A model generated the notes under the pieces. The model saw only the letters and a program-made list of their open reading frames with translations. It was not told where the DNA came from and ran no database searches. From Anaerolineaceae bacterium (GTDB lineage: Bacteria; Chloroflexota; Anaerolineae; Aggregatilineales; Phototrophicaceae), in NCBI GenBank assembly GCA_020634115.1, contig JACKCH010000010.1:186001-250000 (forward strand): DNA of 64,000 nt, given 5' to 3'. How positions within the stretch are numbered: position 1 is the first letter of the stretch; each line of letters opens with the position of its first letter. Made by a program: the position numbers and the translations under genes. Positions 24,794 through 32,483 of the stretch are shown one piece after another.

Positions 24794-26548
24794 TTAACTG
24801 TCCAGGGTGTTACCCCGCAGTACGGCGCGTTCCACAAGTGCCACGATGACGAATGAGGCGATGCCAACCAGCGCCGCCATGACAATTGCCGACCACAGTT
24901 TCGGCGTGGAAATCAGGCTGTAGTCCGAACTGAAGTCCAGAATCGCCCGGCCTAACCCGCTGCGGATGCCGGAGGGCAATTCCCCGATGATCGCGCCGAC
25001 CACGCTGGCCGTCGCGGAGACTTTCAGCGCCGTGAAAATGTAAGGCAGCGCCGCTGGGAAACGCAGTTTCCACATAATCGCCCAGCGCGTCGCAGCATAG
25101 GAGTGCATCAGTTCCAGCGCGTTCGGTGAGGGCGACTGCAGCCCGCGTAAGGTGTTGATCGTCACCGGGAAAAAGGTCAGATACGCCGAAATCACGGCCA
25201 CCGAAGCCGCATTCGCCCCCAGCCAGATCACGACCATCGGCGCAATCGCCAGAATGGGGACAGTCTGCGAAGCCACCACGTAAGGCAGCAGGCCGCGTTC
25301 CATCAGGCCGGAATGGGCGAACAGCGTGCCGAGCAGGAAGCCGAGCAGCGCCCCGCTGAGGAAGCCCACCGCCGCCTCTGACCAGGTGTACAGGCCGGCT
25401 TCAAACAGAATTCGCACCAGCAGCACCGGCCCGTTCCGGCGGGCGGGTTGGGTCATTGCTTCGGCAATATCCTGTAAATGCGGCAGATTCAGATCATTGG
25501 TGATTTTCAGGTTGAGCAGCACAAGATCACGCGGCGCGGAAAGAAACCGTTCTTCCGCGAAGTCGCCGGTCACGGTGCCGATAGGCTGGCCGAGTAGCGC
25601 GACTGCCGAATCCCACCGGGCAGCGTCGGCAGCCCGTACCACCACCCCCAGCCGCCCCGGAAAGTCGGGTTCTACCGGCAGGCCGAGCAGCCGGGTATCG
25701 GTGTTGATGTCTGTCAGCAACCGCAAGTCAGGGTAGAGCAGTCCTGCCGCGTCCGTTTCGCTGTCTTCGGGATACGGTGGCACGTCGTCCCGCACGGTCT
25801 TGGCATCTACGATCACCGCAGACACATCGCCCGCTGCCAGCGCCGCCAGCGAGTCGTCCAGCGTGTCATAGGCCGTATACGTCCAGCCACTCTGGGGGAG
25901 GGTAATCTTGTAATCAATAAAATCGGTGATGGCTTTCACGCCTTCCCAGGCCATGAGCAGCGCTGAAAGCACCACCATGAACCCCAGTACGCGGCTCACC
26001 TTACCCGGCGCGAACAGCAGAATCACCAGCAGCAGGAAGATGCTCGCCAGCACCAGCGCCAGGGTGACATCGCCTTCAAGCGAGGGGACAAGCAGCAGCA
26101 GGCTGTCTAGGCCGAACAGGGCGAATAACAGCGCGACCCGACCCCACTGCGGACGACTCGCCAGCGTCAGCACGCCGACCGCCATCACCACCGCCGCCAG
26201 CAGCACATAGGCGACCATCAGAGTTCGCATTCCGTTGAGCGCGGTTTCCGCTGTCAGATTGTCCGCGCCGCCCCATTGTTTGGCAAGTTGTCCTAAAATC
26301 GCTTCGGGGGCATCTTCAGTAGATTGATCGGCCATCCACAGCGCCAGTTGGCCGGGTGTGGATTCAGTCAATACGGGGGAATCCGGTGTGGCGCGCCAGT
26401 AAATGGCGGCGACGGCCAGCGTCATCAAAACCACCAAAATACTGACTCCAATGAGTATGGTGGTGAGGCGTTTCGCTGTAGGTGTCGTTTCAAGAGGTGA
26501 TGAATCGACAGGAGCATCGAGAACTATCTCGTGTCCCACATCAGTCAT
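24794..26548 (-). CDS. ABC permease with a large extra N-terminal membrane and soluble region
   Basis: 584 residues, twice the usual permease length. Residues 1-205 contain five hydrophobic segments (about 29-51, 108-130, 137-155, 162-181, 186-203). Residues 206-378 are soluble and partly look like a periplasmic binding fold (YTAYDTLDDSLAALAAGDVS, then LGVVVRAADAARWDSAV). Residues 385-580 are a standard MetI-type permease with ELMHSYAATRWAIMWKLRFP as the ATPase-docking loop. It is the first gene of the operon. The N-terminal part may present substrate to the channel or sense it; this is inferred. No frameshift is needed to join the parts. Confidence 0.88.
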   Translation of the reverse strand: MTDVGHEIVLDAPVDSSPLETTPTAKRLTTILIGVSILVVLMTLAVAAIYWRATPDSPVLTESTPGQLALWMADQSTEDAPEAILGQLAKQWGGADNLTAETALNGMRTLMVAYVLLAAVVMAVGVLTLASRPQWGRVALLFALFGLDSLLLLVPSLEGDVTLALVLASIFLLLVILLFAPGKVSRVLGFMVVLSALLMAWEGVKAITDFIDYKITLPQSGWTYTAYDTLDDSLAALAAGDVSAVIVDAKTVRDDVPPYPEDSETDAAGLLYPDLRLLTDINTDTRLLGLPVEPDFPGRLGVVVRAADAARWDSAVALLGQPIGTVTGDFAEERFLSAPRDLVLLNLKITNDLNLPHLQDIAEAMTQPARRNGPVLLVRILFEAGLYTWSEAAVGFLSGALLGFLLGTLFAHSGLMERGLLPYVVASQTVPILAIAPMVVIWLGANAASVAVISAYLTFFPVTINTLRGLQSPSPNALELMHSYAATRWAIMWKLRFPAALPYIFTALKVSATASVVGAIIGELPSGIRSGLGRAILDFSSDYSLISTPKLWSAIVMAALVGIASFVIVALVERAVLRGNTLDS

Positions 26549-26935
26549 AAAAAAGCCCTATTCCAAAAACCAGGATCACTCCCGCCCACCCGCAGCACAG
26601 GCGATCATAGACCCAAAATCAACACTTGGCGCTCAATAGCACCGATTCTATCGTCCCTCAACGGTCACGCTATTGATCTTCTGACTAATATTATGCGGTG
26701 TCTAGTTGGTGACTCTACCCAATTCTAGCGAATCCTGCCATATCGTCAAATTATAGATCGCTAAAATTGAATCAGGAGTTTTTGGAGTACCTGAGAGATA
26801 AAGGTAATTATTGTGCAATTTCTAATGATTGAAGTTGTGGGGTTGGCTGGTACAATCAGGGTATATGAGCAAGGTCGGGATAACGCATCATTGATGCTGA
26901 TATGCCCGCCTTGAATCCGATTGAGCGAGTTTTGC
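26549..26935. other. gap between divergent ABC operon and signal peptidase gene
   Basis: About 390 bases with no supportable gene. The proximal part should hold the ABC operon promoter (not resolved). The distal part holds a candidate promoter for the signal peptidase gene at 26829-26856. No repeat element of the window's families is seen. Confidence 0.5.
26829..26856 (+). promoter_or_regulatory. candidate sigma70 promoter for signal peptidase
   Basis: TTGAAG, 16 bases, TACAAT; about 80 bases before the coding start. Confidence 0.5.
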
Positions 26936-27532
26936 ATGACGGAACAACCCACCTTAAAGACCCGTCCTCGGCTGCACAGGCGGGGGTATGCATACGAACT
27001 TATCAGCACCATTGTTTTTATGATCGCAGCCTTTACGCTGCTGGAAATGGCAATCCCCCGTTCGATTGTCCAGAGCATCAGCATGGAACCGAATCTGATC
27101 GAGAACCAACGGCTAGTCATCAGCCGTTTGAGTTATCTGCTGGACAACCCACATCGCGGCGAAATTGTCGTGTTCCTGCCGCCCGACCATCGCCCTGAAG
27201 ACCCACCCCTTATCAAGCGCCTGATTGGGCTGCCGGGTGAAACGGTTGAATTTCGCAACACAGAACTTTATATTGATGGTGTGCGACTGGACGAACCGTA
27301 TATCAACGAACCATGTGATGCGTTCATGTGCAGTGATCGTGTCTGGGTGTTGGGGCCTGACGAGTATTTCATGATGGGTGATAACCGCAACCACAGTCAT
27401 GACTCGCGCAGTTTTGGCCCAGTTAAGCGGGAGCGGATTGTCGGCAGAGCGGTACTCCGCTACTGGCCGCCTTCCAAATGGGGGATTCTCTCCTATTCTT
27501 ACGAGGACTCTCCCGGCCAATCGACTCCATAG
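26936..27532 (+). CDS. lepB: signal peptidase I
   Basis: 198 residues from the ATG at 26936; a TTG five codons earlier is possible. One N-terminal transmembrane helix (about 20-42) is followed by the catalytic Ser in QSISMEP (S49) and the general-base Lys in IKRLIGLPGE (K94). Further on is the conserved MGDNRNHSHDSRSFGPV box. It removes signal peptides on the outer face of the membrane and thus serves the many secreted proteins encoded here. An extra Cys pair (C in NEPCDAFMCSD) in a loop before that box might form a disulfide. The gene stands alone between repeats. Confidence 0.95.
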   Translation: MTEQPTLKTRPRLHRRGYAYELISTIVFMIAAFTLLEMAIPRSIVQSISMEPNLIENQRLVISRLSYLLDNPHRGEIVVFLPPDHRPEDPPLIKRLIGLPGETVEFRNTELYIDGVRLDEPYINEPCDAFMCSDRVWVLGPDEYFMMGDNRNHSHDSRSFGPVKRERIVGRAVLRYWPPSKWGILSYSYEDSPGQSTP

Positions 27533-27625
27533 TAGGGGCGACCCGGTGCGTGTTTACACGTAAACTTGAGAACCAATTATCAGGTTTTCGCATGATTGTA
27601 CGGGCATGATATATTATGCCCCTAC
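27532..27625. repeat. 94-bp element with GTAGGGGC inverted ends
   Basis: Starts with GTAGGGGC next to the signal peptidase stop and ends with GCCCCTAC. The right end holds a hairpin (GGGCAT/ATGCCC). It belongs to the family of palindromic elements seen at 24728, 34958, 39373, 50125 and elsewhere. Confidence 0.65.
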
Positions 27626-27885
27626 CGGCGGAAATAAGACAAATGGCGATTATGAAGACCTAAATTGACGCACATGGTCGGAGCGCACCTTGGCGTTCCC
27701 CTGCATCACCCAATCTGCGGTTTTTGACGGGTTTCTAACGAACCGGGAAGCGCAACGGGTCAGGGTGCGGTAAAATAAATGTGTTCAAGTGATACTGGCG
27801 CTGCATGAGGAGGCGATGGATTCACCTATAAGACCCTTTATACTGGGACCCGATAGCGGGCAACAGTTTTTCCAGGAGATGGTAC
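27626..27885. other. leader region of the microcompartment operon
   Basis: No gene seen. At 27676 a GGAGCGCAC...GGCG word resembles the hairpin at 12038. TTATACT near 27837 may be part of a -10 element for the operon at 27886, with no clear -35. AGGAGATGGTAC directly precedes the ATG at 27886 and is its ribosome site. Confidence 0.4.
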
Positions 27886-28173
27886 ATGACTGACAGACTG
27901 TCCTATCCCTGTCCTTATTGCCAGATTGGCTACTGCCACCCCGAAGAGGCGACTTATACCCGCTTGCATCATGGTCGGGTGGTCAGCGTGCCGGATATGC
28001 TGGCGTGGACGTGTGACATCTGTTTTATTCAGGAATTTGACCAGGACGCGGTACGACAGGTGGAAACCCTGCTGGGAATCAACCAGTGGCCCACTCTACC
28101 TGCCCGCCCGGTTGCCCGTGCCAATACACTTGACCTTCCGAATACCAAGAATATGCCAGGACTAAAACCATGA
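27886..28173 (+). CDS. YgiT-type zinc-finger protein, first gene of the microcompartment operon
   Basis: 95 residues with a good ribosome site (AGGAGATGGT). The N-terminal half has CPYC (9-12), C17 and CDIC (43-46) with VPDMLAWTC between, the YgiT/MqsA-type zinc-ribbon layout. The second half is Pro-rich and lacks the helix-turn-helix of full MqsA antitoxins. YgiT fingers are usually met in toxin-antitoxin pairs, yet no toxin gene is next to it. Its stop overlaps the start of the shell protein gene by four bases (ATGA), so it is translationally coupled to it. A regulatory or assembly role is an inference. Confidence 0.85.
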   Translation: MTDRLSYPCPYCQIGYCHPEEATYTRLHHGRVVSVPDMLAWTCDICFIQEFDQDAVRQVETLLGINQWPTLPARPVARANTLDLPNTKNMPGLKP

Positions 28174-28808
28174 GCGTAGATCTTCGCAGCTATGTTTTTC
28201 TGGATAATTTGCAGCTTCAGCACGCGGCCTTCCTGGGGACAGTTGCCAGGGGCTTCCTGCCGTTGCCGGGTGATGCCTCCCTGTGGATTGAGATTTCACC
28301 AGGGATTGAGATCAACCGGATTACCGACGTGGCGCTGAAAGCAACCGCCGTGCGCCCGGGGATGCAGATTGTCGAGCGGTTATATGGCCTGCTTGAAGTG
28401 CATTCCAGTAGCCAGGCGGAAACGCGGGCGGCGGGCGCGGCCATTCTGGAAGCCTTAGGTGTGCATGAAGAAGACCGCATCAAGCCGCGCATCGTTTCCA
28501 GCCAGATTATCCGCAACATTGACGCCCACCAGACCCAGTTGATTAACCGGATGCGGCACGGCCACATGATTCTGGCCGGGCAGACGCTCTACGTGCTGGA
28601 AGTCGAACCGGCGGGGTATGCGGCGCTGGCCGCCAACGAAGCCGAGAAAGCCGCCGAGATCAATATCCTGGAAGTGCAGGCCTTCGGCAGTTTTGGCCGG
28701 GTGTACCTGGGCGGCGAGGAGCGCGACATCATGGCCGGGTACGGTGCGGCGATTGCGGCCATTGAGGGCGTGACCGGGCGCGAGAATCCCGCCGGACGCA
28801 AGGAATAA
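28170..28808 (+). CDS. tandem-domain bacterial microcompartment shell protein (BMC-T type)
   Basis: 212 residues containing two BMC folds in tandem. Domain 1 (about 36-99) runs LWIEISPGIEINRITDVALK, then VERLYGLLEVHSS and a helix with AAGAAILEAL. Domain 2 (about 138-201) runs LYVLEVEPAGYAALAANEAE, then VQAFGSFGRVYLGGEERDI and AGYGAAIAAIEG. Each has the beta-helix-beta-beta-helix order of BMC shell proteins, and GSFGR sits where the pore loop is expected. Tandem BMC proteins form trimers that act as hexagonal tiles. The next gene encodes the pentameric vertex protein, which supports the call strongly. No single-domain hexamer gene or enzyme is present in the window. Confidence 0.85.
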   Translation: MSVDLRSYVFLDNLQLQHAAFLGTVARGFLPLPGDASLWIEISPGIEINRITDVALKATAVRPGMQIVERLYGLLEVHSSSQAETRAAGAAILEALGVHEEDRIKPRIVSSQIIRNIDAHQTQLINRMRHGHMILAGQTLYVLEVEPAGYAALAANEAEKAAEINILEVQAFGSFGRVYLGGEERDIMAGYGAAIAAIEGVTGRENPAGRKE

Positions 28809-28810
28809 GC

Positions 28811-29116
28811 ATGTTTATCGGGGAAGTGGTCGGCACAGTCGTCGCCACCCGCAAGACTGCCAACATGGACGGCCTGCCGTTGCGCCTGGTGCGGAAAATT
28901 ACCCCCGGCCTGGAGTCCACGTCGGCTTATACCGTCGTGGTGGACATTATGGGCGCGAGTGAGGGCGAATTGGTGCTGGTGTCGTCCGGCAGCAGTGCCC
29001 GCCAGACCATCCAAACTGACGCCCGCCCCTGCGACGCAATCATCATGGCGATTGTGGATACCTGGCAGGTGGACGGCGCCGTGCAGTACACGAAAGGCGA
29101 ACTCGCCGTCGAATAA
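28811..29116 (+). CDS. EutN/CcmL family microcompartment vertex protein
   Basis: 101 residues. The family pattern is clear: MFIGEVVGTVVATRK at the N-terminus, then DIMGASEGELVLVSSGSSAR, and CDAIIMAIVDTW near the end. Members form pentamers that close the corners of carboxysome and metabolosome shells. The gene begins two bases after the stop of the BMC-T gene and is the last of the operon, followed by a terminator at 29146. With the tandem shell protein it makes the minimum set for a closed shell, if trimers alone can tile the faces. Confidence 0.95.
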   Translation: MFIGEVVGTVVATRKTANMDGLPLRLVRKITPGLESTSAYTVVVDIMGASEGELVLVSSGSSARQTIQTDARPCDAIIMAIVDTWQVDGAVQYTKGELAVE

Positions 29117-29145
29117 CCGTCATTTTGTCGTTATTTTTGCCATTG

Positions 29146-29179
29146 AATCCCCGCTCCGTTCATCGTCTGCGGGGATTTT
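29146..29179 (+). terminator. terminator of the microcompartment operon
   Basis: AATCCCCGC pairs with GCGGGGATT over a 14-base loop and runs into TTGTTT. It closes the three-gene transcript. Confidence 0.8.
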
Positions 29180-29280
29180 GTTTGCCAGGCCGACTCACTG
29201 GCGACGGTTGTTGGATTCCGTCTCGGCGAAGTCACTTATCATGACATAGTATCCTGCTAAGTCTCGGAGGGTAAACTACA

Positions 29281-29304
29281 GGATTGCCCATAATCAGGCA
29301 ATCC
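29281..29304. terminator. hairpin between convergent genes
   Basis: GGATTGCC/GGCAATCC stem of 8 bp, loop of eight. It lies between the microcompartment operon and the converging hydrolase gene; T tracts are weak. Confidence 0.5.
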
Positions 29305-29321
29305 TTCTCGACGGGTTCTCA

Positions 29322-30125
29322 CTATTTCACAGACTGAAGAAAGTCAAGGACGAGGCGATTAAATTCCGATGGCTTCTCAAGGTTGGGCATATGCGCTGCT
29401 CCGCTGATTGTCTGTCTCCGCGCATTGGATATCTGCTCAGCCATTAGCGTCGCGGCACGATGAATCTCTGGGTGATCCAGCTCACCATCAATAATCAGCG
29501 TAGGACAGTGAATCTTGTCCAGTCTTGAAACAGCAGGCGGGTCGAGTGGGTCAGCGGGCTGGGAGTCCGAGATCAGCATTGTGCGGTTTTGCACAGCGAT
29601 GACATTCATCTCGGCAACACGCTTGCGCAATTTCTGATCTATCTGATCGGGTTCGCGTGAACCACCGTCAATCCAGATCCGCGTCTGTAATTCCGTGACC
29701 TGACTCAGATCACCTTTTTGCCATGCCTCAAACATCTCCATCATGTAACGTGGCGGTTGGCCTACCATCTGAAACCCATTCGGTGCTGCGCTGGCGATAA
29801 TCAGTGAGCTAACCAAATCCGGGTAGGCTAACGCAACATCAATGTAGATTGCACCACTGAGAGAACTTCCGATGAAGTGCGCTTGAGTGACATTCAATGA
29901 GCGTAGCAAAGTTATCAACTCATTTCGGCGTGAGATGGGTGCTGTAACGCTCCCGGATTGCCCATATCCCTGCATGTCATAGCGGATCACGCGATAACGT
30001 TCGGTTAAAGCTTGCCATTGATCGTCCCACATACGACTGTCGACAAAACCGGCGTGCCCAAGAACCACCACATCGCCTTCCCCTGCGATTTCGTAGTGTA
30101 GCGGACTTGAGGTTTCATAGGTCAT
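29322..30125 (-). CDS. alpha/beta hydrolase
   Basis: 267 residues from the ATG at 30125, with AAGGAAGG upstream; the longer frame runs into the divergent regulator gene and is rejected. The oxyanion region is LGHAGFVDSRMWDDQW, the nucleophile elbow is IGSSLSG, the acid is in DGELDH and the His is in GAAHMPNLEKP. The catalytic triad is therefore complete. The substrate (ester, lactone or similar) is unknown. Its start faces a WYL-type regulator at 30226 across a 100-base region with a promoter and a palindrome, so this regulator probably controls it. Confidence 0.92.
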   Translation of the reverse strand: MTYETSSPLHYEIAGEGDVVVLGHAGFVDSRMWDDQWQALTERYRVIRYDMQGYGQSGSVTAPISRRNELITLLRSLNVTQAHFIGSSLSGAIYIDVALAYPDLVSSLIIASAAPNGFQMVGQPPRYMMEMFEAWQKGDLSQVTELQTRIWIDGGSREPDQIDQKLRKRVAEMNVIAVQNRTMLISDSQPADPLDPPAVSRLDKIHCPTLIIDGELDHPEIHRAATLMAEQISNARRQTISGAAHMPNLEKPSEFNRLVLDFLQSVK

Positions 30126-30148
30126 GGTCGTTTCCTTCCTCGTACTTA

Positions 30149-30176
30149 TTGTCATCCTACGTTGATTCCATAGTAT
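30149..30176 (+). promoter_or_regulatory. candidate promoter of the first WYL regulator
   Basis: TTGTCA, 16 bases, TAGTAT. The palindrome at 30188 lies just downstream, over the expected transcription start. Confidence 0.55.
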
Positions 30177-30185
30177 GATGGGTTC

Positions 30186-30204
30186 GGTGACACCTTTTGT
30201 CACC
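30186..30204. promoter_or_regulatory. candidate operator, TGACA-N5-TGTCA (site 1)
   Basis: GGTGACA-CCTTT-TGTCACC, a perfect 7-bp inverted repeat between the divergent hydrolase and WYL regulator genes. The same TGACA-N5-TGTCA core occurs at 32413 upstream of the second WYL regulator. Confidence 0.6.
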
Positions 30205-30225
30205 AAAGATGGGAGACTTTCAGAT

Positions 30226-31179
30226 ATGCGAGCAGACCGCCTTTTGAAGTTAATGCTATTTCTGCAAATACATGGCAGAACGACCACTGAAGAGCTAGCG
30301 ATTGAGCTGGAAGTTTCTCGCCGAACCATATTACGAGACATCAATGCGCTCTCTTCTGCTGGTGTTCCTATTTACGCTGAATCTGGACATGGCGGTGGCG
30401 TGGGCCTTGACGAGAATTATCGAGTTAGGCTCACCGGTTTGAAAGAGACGGAGTTACAAGCACTGATTATCTCGAACAATTCTGCCTTGTTGGCCGATAT
30501 CGGTTTTGATGATGCAGCAAAAGTGTCCTTGCTCAAAGTACTGGGTTCAATTCCCCCGATACACGAGAAACCCGCTCGAGATATTCAGAATCGTATTCAC
30601 ATTGATCCGATGGCATGGTGGCGACACGATTATGCGGAAACATTCTTGAATGATCTGAAACAGGCGGCGTTTCAGGATAATCTGATTGACATGAAGTATC
30701 TCAAACACAATGGGGATGCTGTGCAGCGTCAGGTTGCTCCGTATGGTCTCGTAGCGAAAGGTAGTGTCTGGTATCTTGTCGCAGCACACGAAGATAAATA
30801 TCGAAGCTATCGTGTTTCACGAATACAGACGGTGCGTATATTGCCTCAGACTTTTCAGCGTGATCCGCATTTCGATTTGAATACTTATTGGCAAAACAGT
30901 GTAGCGACTTTTTTGACCAATCACCTGGCGTATCGTTTCACTGCTCGCATTCCTGACGACAAATCACGTTTTATAGAGTGGTATACACCGGGTTCCTATT
31001 ATATCGTGCGACATTCTGAAGATGGTTGGTTCGTGGCGCAATTTGAGGTCGAATCCGTCGAGCTTGCGCTTATGTTGTTGTTCGCACTCGGTGAACAAGC
31101 AGAAATCATCGCTCCACCTCAACTGCGTGAAATCTACATGACACGGTTGGGCAACGTACTAAAGCAAATGATAGAGTAA
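30226..31179 (+). CDS. YafY/WYL-domain transcriptional regulator 1
   Basis: 317 residues from the ATG at 30226 (GGGAG ten bases upstream). Its start MRADRLLKLM matches that of its paralogue at 32351. The N-terminal winged helix has TTEELAIELEVSRRTILRDI followed by INALSSAGVPIYAESG. The middle WYL domain is at about 125-215 (VAPYGLVAKGSVWYLVA) and a WCX-type C-terminal domain ends the protein. WYL domains sense small ligands or nucleic acids. AT-rich codon use here and in the adjacent hydrolase differs from the paralogue, suggesting the pair came in together. It is probably autoregulated through the site at 30186. Confidence 0.93.
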   Translation: MRADRLLKLMLFLQIHGRTTTEELAIELEVSRRTILRDINALSSAGVPIYAESGHGGGVGLDENYRVRLTGLKETELQALIISNNSALLADIGFDDAAKVSLLKVLGSIPPIHEKPARDIQNRIHIDPMAWWRHDYAETFLNDLKQAAFQDNLIDMKYLKHNGDAVQRQVAPYGLVAKGSVWYLVAAHEDKYRSYRVSRIQTVRILPQTFQRDPHFDLNTYWQNSVATFLTNHLAYRFTARIPDDKSRFIEWYTPGSYYIVRHSEDGWFVAQFEVESVELALMLLFALGEQAEIIAPPQLREIYMTRLGNVLKQMIE

Positions 31180-31382
31180 TTATGGCTATCGGTTCAACTT
31201 TGCTTTCATCTTCTTGCTCACTAGTCGGATGATGCGCGACCCTTCGCCAGTGGGGAGTGTTGTGCTCTGGTCTATCGCCGCCCCACTGGATTTATGCCAT
31301 GACGCCGCGAAATCTCGGCATCGCTCAGGAAGACCTGGGCAACAAACCCGCCCCGGATGGGGTGACTTTCCAGCCGAAACGA
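31180..31382. other. gap with a possible coding remnant
   Basis: On the plus strand about 31299-31390 reads MTPRNLGIAQEDLGNKPAPD and a few more residues in good codon use. No family is recognised and no start site is evident. It may be the decayed end of a lost gene. Confidence 0.25.
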
Positions 31383-32351
31383 TCACGCCCCATAAAATGC
31401 GCTGATCTGCTGCGCAAAATCCAGCACACTGCACCGCAGTGCATAGGGCGCTAAGACCTCAACCGCACACCCATAGCCCAGGATGCGCTCCCGTGCCGTC
31501 TCGAATGACTCAAATGGCAGCGAAAGGTTACGCCAACCATGGGTGTCGGGTGGGCTGGCCGCCTGAATGATGCTGTCCAACCCGTCGCCAAAGTGCCAGC
31601 GCAGCAGCGGGATAAGTTCCGGCGCAACCCGGACACGCGCGATAACCTGGGGGCGGCTGCTTTCGACCTGGGCGCACCAGGTCGCCCAGAAAGCCGCCAG
31701 ATCGAAGTCATCAGGCCGGGTGAACGTCTCCCCGGTCATCTGCGCTGCCCACACCTCCGATACGCGCATGGCGGTGATGCGGCCATCCCGCGCCAGCACC
31801 ACGTACCACGCCCCACCCTTCGCCACCAATCCATACGGTGCGGCTTCGTGTTCGATCCGGCCACCGTACCGGGCATCATAAGTGATACGCACGCGCTGGT
31901 CGGTCTGCACGGCGGCATAGAGTGTGGATAAGTGCGGGACGGGCACAGCCCCCTCATACCACCACGCCCAATCGAGGTGAATCCGCTGCTGGATGTGGTG
32001 CGCCGCCTCCCGCTGGTTCTGGGGCAATGCGGCGCTCAGTTTGAGCAGCGCCCCGCGCAGGTCAGCCCGCACGCCCAGGTCGGCCAACGGCGCGGGGATA
32101 CTGAGCAGAAACAGCGCCCGCAGTTCGTTTTCGGTCAGTCCGGTCAATTGGGTGCGGTAGTGATCCATCAGGCTGCATCCGCCGCCCACCCCGCGCTCAC
32201 AATAAATCGGGACTCCGGCGGCGCTCAGGGCGTCTATGTCCCGGTAAATGGTGCGTTCACTGACTTCAAGTTCGTTCGCCAGGGCTTGCGCGGTCATGCG
32301 CCCGTGTGTTTGCAGCAGCATGAGCAGCGCTAGCAGCCGGTCAGCCCGCAT
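31383..32351 (-). CDS. YafY/WYL-domain transcriptional regulator 2
   Basis: 322 residues, ribosome site AAGGAG. Winged helix with QALANELEVSERTIYRDIDA and ALSAAGVPIYCERG, then a WYL domain (APYGLVAKGGAWYVVLA, about 175-191) and a C-terminal extension domain. It is clearly paralogous to the regulator at 30226, sharing MRADRLL at the start, but has GC-rich codons like the rest of the window. It is divergent from the GyrI-like gene at 32484, and the gap contains TGACA-N5-TGTCA, so a local regulatory pair is likely. Confidence 0.94.
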   Translation of the reverse strand: MRADRLLALLMLLQTHGRMTAQALANELEVSERTIYRDIDALSAAGVPIYCERGVGGGCSLMDHYRTQLTGLTENELRALFLLSIPAPLADLGVRADLRGALLKLSAALPQNQREAAHHIQQRIHLDWAWWYEGAVPVPHLSTLYAAVQTDQRVRITYDARYGGRIEHEAAPYGLVAKGGAWYVVLARDGRITAMRVSEVWAAQMTGETFTRPDDFDLAAFWATWCAQVESSRPQVIARVRVAPELIPLLRWHFGDGLDSIIQAASPPDTHGWRNLSLPFESFETARERILGYGCAVEVLAPYALRCSVLDFAQQISAFYGA

Positions 32352-32412
32352 CGTCTTTTCTCCTTATGACTCAGCATGTACTTTACCTATCCTGAGTCTA
32401 CCGCAGAATACT

Positions 32413-32427
32413 TGACAGCAGGTGTCA
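32413..32427. promoter_or_regulatory. candidate operator, TGACA-N5-TGTCA (site 2)
   Basis: TGACA-GCAGG-TGTCA between the divergent WYL regulator 2 and the GyrI-like gene. It overlaps a TTGACA word that may be a -35 element. The half-sites and spacer length equal those of site 1 at 30188. Confidence 0.6.
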
Positions 32428-32483
32428 GGTATAGCGGCTTATGATGAGGATGGTTTCACTTTACAGCACAGGAGGAATGCACA

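Noticed and set aside
24685..24885. 67-residue N-terminal extension of the small membrane protein
   Set aside because: It runs through a palindromic repeat and into the neighbouring permease gene; the internal ATG has a good ribosome site.
21440..26548. TPP riboswitch controlling the THI5-like importer
   Set aside because: No conserved thi-box words were found upstream of any gene of the operon.
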